Assembly: GCA_016650435.1 (NCBI GenBank)
Contig: JAENVT010000286.1
Span: 1-9,596 of the forward strand
Reading direction: 5' to 3'
Length of the DNA stretch: 9,596 nt
DNA from: Ilumatobacteraceae bacterium
GTDB taxonomy: Bacteria > Actinomycetota > Acidimicrobiia > Acidimicrobiales > Ilumatobacteraceae
Shown here piece after piece: positions 5,831 through 9,596 of this stretch. A program made the translations under genes and the position numbers. The stretch's first letter is position 1. Each line of letters opens with the position of its first letter. Below the pieces are notes generated by a model that did not search any database, had not been told where the DNA came from, and was given only the letters and a program-made list of their open reading frames with translations.

Positions 5831-6987
5831 CGGGCCAGGATGTCCATCATCTGGGCGACGTCTTTGTCGCCGCGGCCCGACAGGTTCATCAACACCGTGT
5901 TGTCGTGCAGCGACGAGGACTCGCGCACGATCCACGCAAGCGCATGAGCACATTCGAGAGCCGGGATGATTCCCTCGGACCGAGCGAGGAGCTGGAAGGC
6001 GTCGATCACCTCGGCGTCGGTCACCGACGGGTACTCAGCGCGCCCGATCGAGGCCAGGTAGCTGTGTTCGGGACCGACCCCGGGATAGTCGAGACCGGCT
6101 GAGATCGACTGGGCCTCCAACACCTGGCCGTATTCGTCTTGCATCAGGTAGCTGCGCATGCCGTGCACCACGCCGGGTTGACCGCGGCCGACCGCAGCGC
6201 CGCCCGCCGGTTCGACGCCGATCAGACGAGTGCGATCGTCGACGAAACCCGAGAAGATCCCGATCGCGTTGGAGCCACCTCCGACGCAGGCGACGACGAC
6301 GTCTGGCACATCGCCGAACAGTTCGTGGCACTGCTGTTTGGCCTCCTCGCCCACGACACGGTGGAACTCGCGGACCATCCATGGGTATGGATGCGGACCC
6401 ATGACCGAACCCAAGCAATAGTGCGTCGTCTCGACCGACGCGACCCAGTCGCGCATCGCCTCGTTGACTGCATCCTTCAGTGTGCGGCTGCCGCTCTGAA
6501 CGGCCTCGACTTCGGATCCGAGCAATTTCATCCGGAAGACGTTCAGCGCCTGTCGTTCGACATCGACGGCGCCCATGTACACCTTGCATTCCATTCCCAA
6601 GAGGGCTGCGGCAGTGGCGCTGGCGACGCCATGCTGACCAGCTCCTGTCTCGGCGACGAGGCGCGTCTTGCCCATTCGTTTCGCAAGCAGCGCCTGGCCA
6701 AGCACGTTGTTGATCTTGTGCGAGCCGGTGTGGTTCAGGTCTTCGCGCTTGAGGATCAGGCGGATACCCAGCTGCTCGCTGAGGTTGGCGCATTCTGTGA
6801 GGATCGACGGTCGGCCTGCGTATTGCCGCAACTGGTAGTGGAGGTCGGCACGAAAGGCGTCGTCGGCCCACGCATCGCGAAACGCCTCCTCCAACTCCTG
6901 GCACGCGGGTACCAGTGTCTCAGGTACGAAACGACCACCGAATTCGCCGAAACGTCCAGTGGCCGATGGTTCTGCCATCAGCGACAT
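5827..6987 (-). CDS. trpB: Tryptophan synthase beta chain
   Basis: This 386-aa PLP enzyme joins indole and L-serine to make L-tryptophan. Lys91 in TGSHKINN is the Schiff-base lysine, Glu113 in ETGAGQHG the catalytic acid, GGGSN (236-240) holds the PLP phosphate, and SGRGDKD (370-376) is the C-terminal signature. It is the TrpB1 type that partners TrpA, not the longer TrpB2. ATG 6987 is chosen over ATG 6978 because a GAGGAG Shine-Dalgarno lies 6 nt upstream, inside the end of trpF. The gap to trpF is 3 nt and the overlap with trpA is 4 nt. No odd codon use or broken motif was noticed. Confidence 0.98.
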   Translation of the reverse strand: MSLMAEPSATGRFGEFGGRFVPETLVPACQELEEAFRDAWADDAFRADLHYQLRQYAGRPSILTECANLSEQLGIRLILKREDLNHTGSHKINNVLGQALLAKRMGKTRLVAETGAGQHGVASATAAALLGMECKVYMGAVDVERQALNVFRMKLLGSEVEAVQSGSRTLKDAVNEAMRDWVASVETTHYCLGSVMGPHPYPWMVREFHRVVGEEAKQQCHELFGDVPDVVVACVGGGSNAIGIFSGFVDDRTRLIGVEPAGGAAVGRGQPGVVHGMRSYLMQDEYGQVLEAQSISAGLDYPGVGPEHSYLASIGRAEYPSVTDAEVIDAFQLLARSEGIIPALECAHALAWIVRESSSLHDNTVLMNLSGRGDKDVAQMMDILAR

Positions 6988-6990
6988 CGT

Positions 6991-7650
6991 CTACTCCTCG
7001 TCGTCGTCCCAGTCGTAGGGCATCGAATCGGGCCCGAGGTGCTGTTGTGGGGCAGCGGCACGCGCCCGTTCGATGAACAACTTGACCTTCATCGGATCCT
7101 TGAGGCCTGGCGATTTCTCGACGCCCGACGACACGTCGACGCCCCACGGCTGCACCTTGCGGACCGCCATGGCGACGTTGTCGGGATCGAGACCGCCAGC
7201 CAGGATGATGCGCGGCCCCTCCGGCACTTCACCGAGCAGCGACCAGTCGAACAGCTCGCCAGAACCCGGCGACGGGGCGTCGACCATGATCAGATCCGTG
7301 CCGAACTCCTTGATACGTCGAGCATCGGGCGAACCGGCGACAACGGCCTTGATCACCCAACGAATCTGAGCGGCGACCTCTGCCACCATCGACGGCGACT
7401 CGTGGCCGTGCAACTGTGCTGCCTTCAACCCAGCCCGATTGACCGTGTCGATCACCCTGCTGGGTAGCTCGTCGCGGAAGACACCAACGGTGAGAATCTC
7501 GGGGGGCAGCCGGCGGGTGATGTTGAACACTTGTTGCGGAGCGATCTGGCGCGTCGACGGAGCAAACACGAAGCCCACGGCATCTGCGCCCATGGCAACG
7601 GCAAACAACGCATCGTCCTCATTCGTGATACCGCAGATCTTGACGAACAT
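6991..7650 (-). CDS. trpF: Phosphoribosylanthranilate isomerase
   Basis: This 219-aa TIM-barrel enzyme isomerises N-(5-phosphoribosyl)anthranilate to CdRP, the substrate of TrpC. KICGIT gives the catalytic base Cys6, and MVDAPSPGSG gives the acid Asp124. AQLHGHES (78-85) and the phosphate sites AGGLDPDNV (151-159) and DVSSGVE (172-178) are also present. The last about 20 residues, ending DWDDDEE, extend past the usual barrel. ATG 7650 has a GGGGAG ribosome binding site 4 nt upstream; a TTG at 7662 would overlap that site and add only four residues. A dedicated TrpF matters because many actinobacteria (Streptomyces, Mycobacterium) lack it and use bifunctional PriA. It lies 53 nt after trpC, a gap with no visible signal. 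Confidence 0.95.
   Translation of the reverse strand: MFVKICGITNEDDALFAVAMGADAVGFVFAPSTRQIAPQQVFNITRRLPPEILTVGVFRDELPSRVIDTVNRAGLKAAQLHGHESPSMVAEVAAQIRWVIKAVVAGSPDARRIKEFGTDLIMVDAPSPGSGELFDWSLLGEVPEGPRIILAGGLDPDNVAMAVRKVQPWGVDVSSGVEKSPGLKDPMKVKLFIERARAAAPQQHLGPDSMPYDWDDDEE
6994..6999 (-). promoter_or_regulatory. trpB ribosome binding site inside trpF
   Basis: GAGGAG, the last two Glu codons of trpF, ends 6 nt from trpB ATG 6987. The trpF acidic tail DDDEE is thus also the Shine-Dalgarno region of trpB. Confidence 0.75.
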
Positions 7651-7703
7651 CCGGCTCCCCAACGTACTGGCCCGAGATGGGGTCAGGTGTGATCGATTTC
7701 GCG

Positions 7704-8480
7704 CTAGCCGACGCGCAGCTCGGCGATTGCCGCAGCAGGATCGGCGGCGGTGACCAGCGATTCACCGACCAGTACCGCGTCGTAGCCGGCATCGCGCAGG
7801 CTCTGCGCGTCGCTGCGATCGCGCACCCCGCTCTCGGCGATTCTCACGACGCTGGCCGGGATCAACGCCGCCATGCGAACAGCGCGTTCGTTGTCGACGC
7901 GGAACGTCACCAGGTCGCGTTGGTTGACCCCGATGATCGAGGCGTTGGCTGTCAGCGCCACGTCCAGCTCTGCTTCGTCGTGAATTTCGACGAGCACGTC
8001 GAGACCGACGCTGGTCGCCAGCTCGTGGAGAGACTTCAATTCGCGCTTGTCGAGGGCGGCGGCGATCAGCAGCACACAGTCGGCTCCCATGATGCGCGTG
8101 TCCAACACGTCGCGCTCGCTGACCGTGAAGTCCTTGCGAACCACTGGCAGCGAACAAGCGCTGCGCGCCAATTGAAGGTCTTGGACCGAGCCACCGAAGT
8201 GCGGGCTGTCAGTCAGCACGGAAAGACAGCTCGCGCCCCCGGACTCGTAGGCCCTGGCGAGCACGACGGGATCGAGATCGGCGAACAGGTCACCTTTCGA
8301 CGGTGAACGACGTTTGATCTCGGCGATCACCGCCAAGCTGGATTGGGCGCGGAGGGCGGCCGCGAAATCTCGGGTTGCCGGCATCTGCGCCGCCTCGGCA
8401 ATCAGGGCCTCGATCGGCCGGCGATCCATCTCAGCAACCTGCCGGTGGTGTTCGAGGATGCCGTCGAGGTACGTGGTCAC
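7704..8480 (-). CDS. trpC: Indole-3-glycerol phosphate synthase
   Basis: This 258-aa TIM-barrel enzyme closes the indole ring, turning CdRP into indole-3-glycerol phosphate. Catalytic residues are visible: Glu54 and Lys56 in IAEIKRRSPSKG, Lys116 in VRKDF, Glu165 in VLVEIH, Asn186 in GVNQRDL, and Glu216-Ser217 in IAESGV. In that last-but-one motif Gln replaces the more usual second Asn. Start GTG 8480 is chosen because the family begins (M)TTYLDxIL at this point. The frame is open upstream but runs into glyS. The Shine-Dalgarno is weak (AGAGAG about 10-13 nt upstream). It is monofunctional: no TrpF domain is fused. Only 14 nt separate it from glyS, so it probably shares that transcript. Confidence 0.96.
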   Translation of the reverse strand: MTTYLDGILEHHRQVAEMDRRPIEALIAEAAQMPATRDFAAALRAQSSLAVIAEIKRRSPSKGDLFADLDPVVLARAYESGGASCLSVLTDSPHFGGSVQDLQLARSACSLPVVRKDFTVSERDVLDTRIMGADCVLLIAAALDKRELKSLHELATSVGLDVLVEIHDEAELDVALTANASIIGVNQRDLVTFRVDNERAVRMAALIPASVVRIAESGVRDRSDAQSLRDAGYDAVLVGESLVTAADPAAAIAELRVG

Positions 8481-8494
8481 TGGTCGCCGACTCT

Positions 8495-9596
8495 CTAGAA
8501 GCCGAGCCGCGAAGCGACCTCGCCAAGCAACGAGTCGATCGGCACACGAACCTGGTCGGTGGTGTCGCGGTCGCGAATGGTCACGGCACCATCTTCCAGC
8601 GAGTCGAAGTCGATGGTCACGCACAGCGGAGTGCCGACCTCGTCTTGGCGCCGGTACCGACGACCGATGGCCTGGGTCTCGTCGTAGTCGACCATGTAAC
8701 GCTCGCTCAGCATCTTGCGAACCTGGTGAGCCAACGGCGTCAGCGTGTCCTTCTTCGACAACGGAAGCACGGCGACCTTGTACGGCGCGAGCCGCGGGTG
8801 CAGCCGCAGCACGGTCCGTTTCTCGTCGTTGATCACATCCTCGTCGTAGGCCGCGAGCAGGAAGATAGCGAAGAGTCGGGTCACGCCGACTGCGGGTTCG
8901 ATGACATACGGCTTGTACCGCTCATTGGTCGCCTGGTCGAAGTAGTCGAGCTTCTCGCCCGAATGATTCGAGTGCTGAGTGAGGTCGTAGTCGGTGCGCT
9001 GGGCGATGCCCTCGGCCTCGTCCCAGCCCCATGGAAAGAGGAACTCGACATCACTGGTGCCGGTCGAATAGTGCGACAGTTCGTCGGCGTCGTGAGCGCG
9101 CAGGCGCAGCAACTCCTTCGGTACACCGAGATCGTGGTACCAGTTGATCCGCTCAGTGCACCAGTAGTCGTACCACTTGGCACTGTCGGCCGGTGGCACG
9201 AAGTACTCCATCTCCATTTGCTCGAACTCGCGCGTGCGGAAGATCCAGTTCTGCGGGGTGATCTCGTTGCGGAAGCTCTTACCAACTTGGGCGATACCGA
9301 ACGGAGGCTTGCGGCGCGTCGAGTTGAGCACGTTGCTGAAGTTGATGAACATTCCCTGCGCGGTCTCCGGCCGCAGGTAGGCCACCGCTCCGGCGTCTTC
9401 GATCGGACCGGCGTGCGTTTTGAACATCAGGTTGAACTGGCGCGGCTGCGTGAAGGTGCCCTGTTTGCCACAGCTCGGGCAGGTGTTGGGGTCGTCGAGC
9501 TTGTCGAGACGAAAACGGTTCTTGCAATTGGTGCAATCGACCAGCGGGTCGGTGAAGTTGGCGAGGTGACCGCTGGCCTCCCACACCTGCGGTGGA
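8495..9596 (-). CDS. glyS: Glycyl-tRNA synthetase, alpha2 type (5' end outside window)
   Basis: The visible 366 residues are the C-terminal four-fifths of a class II glycyl-tRNA synthetase, which charges tRNA-Gly with glycine. In order: PPQVWEASGH at the window edge, a zinc-type CTNC...CPSC insert, motif 2 with FRNEITPQ and the REFEQMEMEYF core, the SDVEFLFPWGW segment, motif 3 EPAVGVTRL, then the HGTP anticodon-binding domain from LHPRLAPYKVAVLPL to the end. The single-chain alpha2 form is normal for actinobacteria, unlike the alpha2-beta2 form of E. coli; it is also called glyQS. About 90-100 N-terminal residues and motif 1 are missing from the window, judging by a usual length near 460. 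No sign of frameshift is seen. It precedes trpC by 14 nt. Confidence 0.96.
   Translation of the reverse strand, partial: PPQVWEASGHLANFTDPLVDCTNCKNRFRLDKLDDPNTCPSCGKQGTFTQPRQFNLMFKTHAGPIEDAGAVAYLRPETAQGMFINFSNVLNSTRRKPPFGIAQVGKSFRNEITPQNWIFRTREFEQMEMEYFVPPADSAKWYDYWCTERINWYHDLGVPKELLRLRAHDADELSHYSTGTSDVEFLFPWGWDEAEGIAQRTDYDLTQHSNHSGEKLDYFDQATNERYKPYVIEPAVGVTRLFAIFLLAAYDEDVINDEKRTVLRLHPRLAPYKVAVLPLSKKDTLTPLAHQVRKMLSERYMVDYDETQAIGRRYRRQDEVGTPLCVTIDFDSLEDGAVTIRDRDTTDQVRVPIDSLLGEVASRLGF

Noticed and set aside
6139..7467. Long + strand open frame (442 codons) opposite trpB and trpF
   Set aside because: It is antisense to two enzymes with complete catalytic motifs. Long antisense frames are common in GC-rich DNA, and its sequence looks like no protein family.
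7677..8306. 209-codon + strand frame opposite trpC
   Set aside because: It is a shadow of the trpC codons, with no ribosome binding site or recognisable motif.

Overview
The window is GC-rich (above 60% by eye), gene-dense DNA that reads as a core-metabolism stretch of an actinobacterial chromosome. The best lineage clue is the FabG, whose C-terminus ending in PVDGG-GMGH and whose short NADP-binding loop resemble mycobacterial MabA/FabG1. GTG starts and stop/start overlaps fit as well. An Acidimicrobiia (Ilumatobacter-like) source is my guess, not a proof. No transposon, phage, CRISPR, tRNA or rRNA gene was seen.

Region 1 (1-3192, + strand) is a type II fatty-acid synthesis cluster: fabH (KAS III), fabG (ketoacyl-ACP reductase), acpP (acyl carrier protein) and fabF (KAS II). 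fabH/fabG and acpP/fabF overlap at their stop/start codons. A 76-nt gap with a strong Shine-Dalgarno precedes acpP. Next comes a small unrecognised + strand ORF (3247-3558). It converges on the dehydratase gene fabZ (3561-3989, - strand), which is translationally coupled to an upstream peroxiredoxin gene (bcp, 3986-4438).

Region 2 (4439-4743) is the only sizeable stretch without an ordinary gene. It must hold the promoter of bcp on the - strand. On the + strand it holds what looks like an independent small transcription unit: a sigma70-like promoter with direct repeats and a dyad around it, a 9-codon ORF with a well-placed Shine-Dalgarno, then two hairpins. The G-U pairs of both hairpins work only in the + strand RNA. 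The unit points into the 3' end of the trp cluster and leads to no + strand protein gene. It is the most unusual signal in the window.

Region 3 (4744-9596, - strand) reads, in transcription order, glyS (5' end cut by the window edge), trpC, trpF, trpB, trpA and a 102-aa protein with a HIT-like HxHxH motif. trpB/trpA overlap by 4 nt and trpA/HIT-like by 8 nt; the glyS-trpC gap is 14 nt and the trpF-trpB gap 3 nt. Together TrpF, TrpC and TrpBA cover the last four steps from phosphoribosylanthranilate to tryptophan. trpE, trpG and trpD are not in the window.
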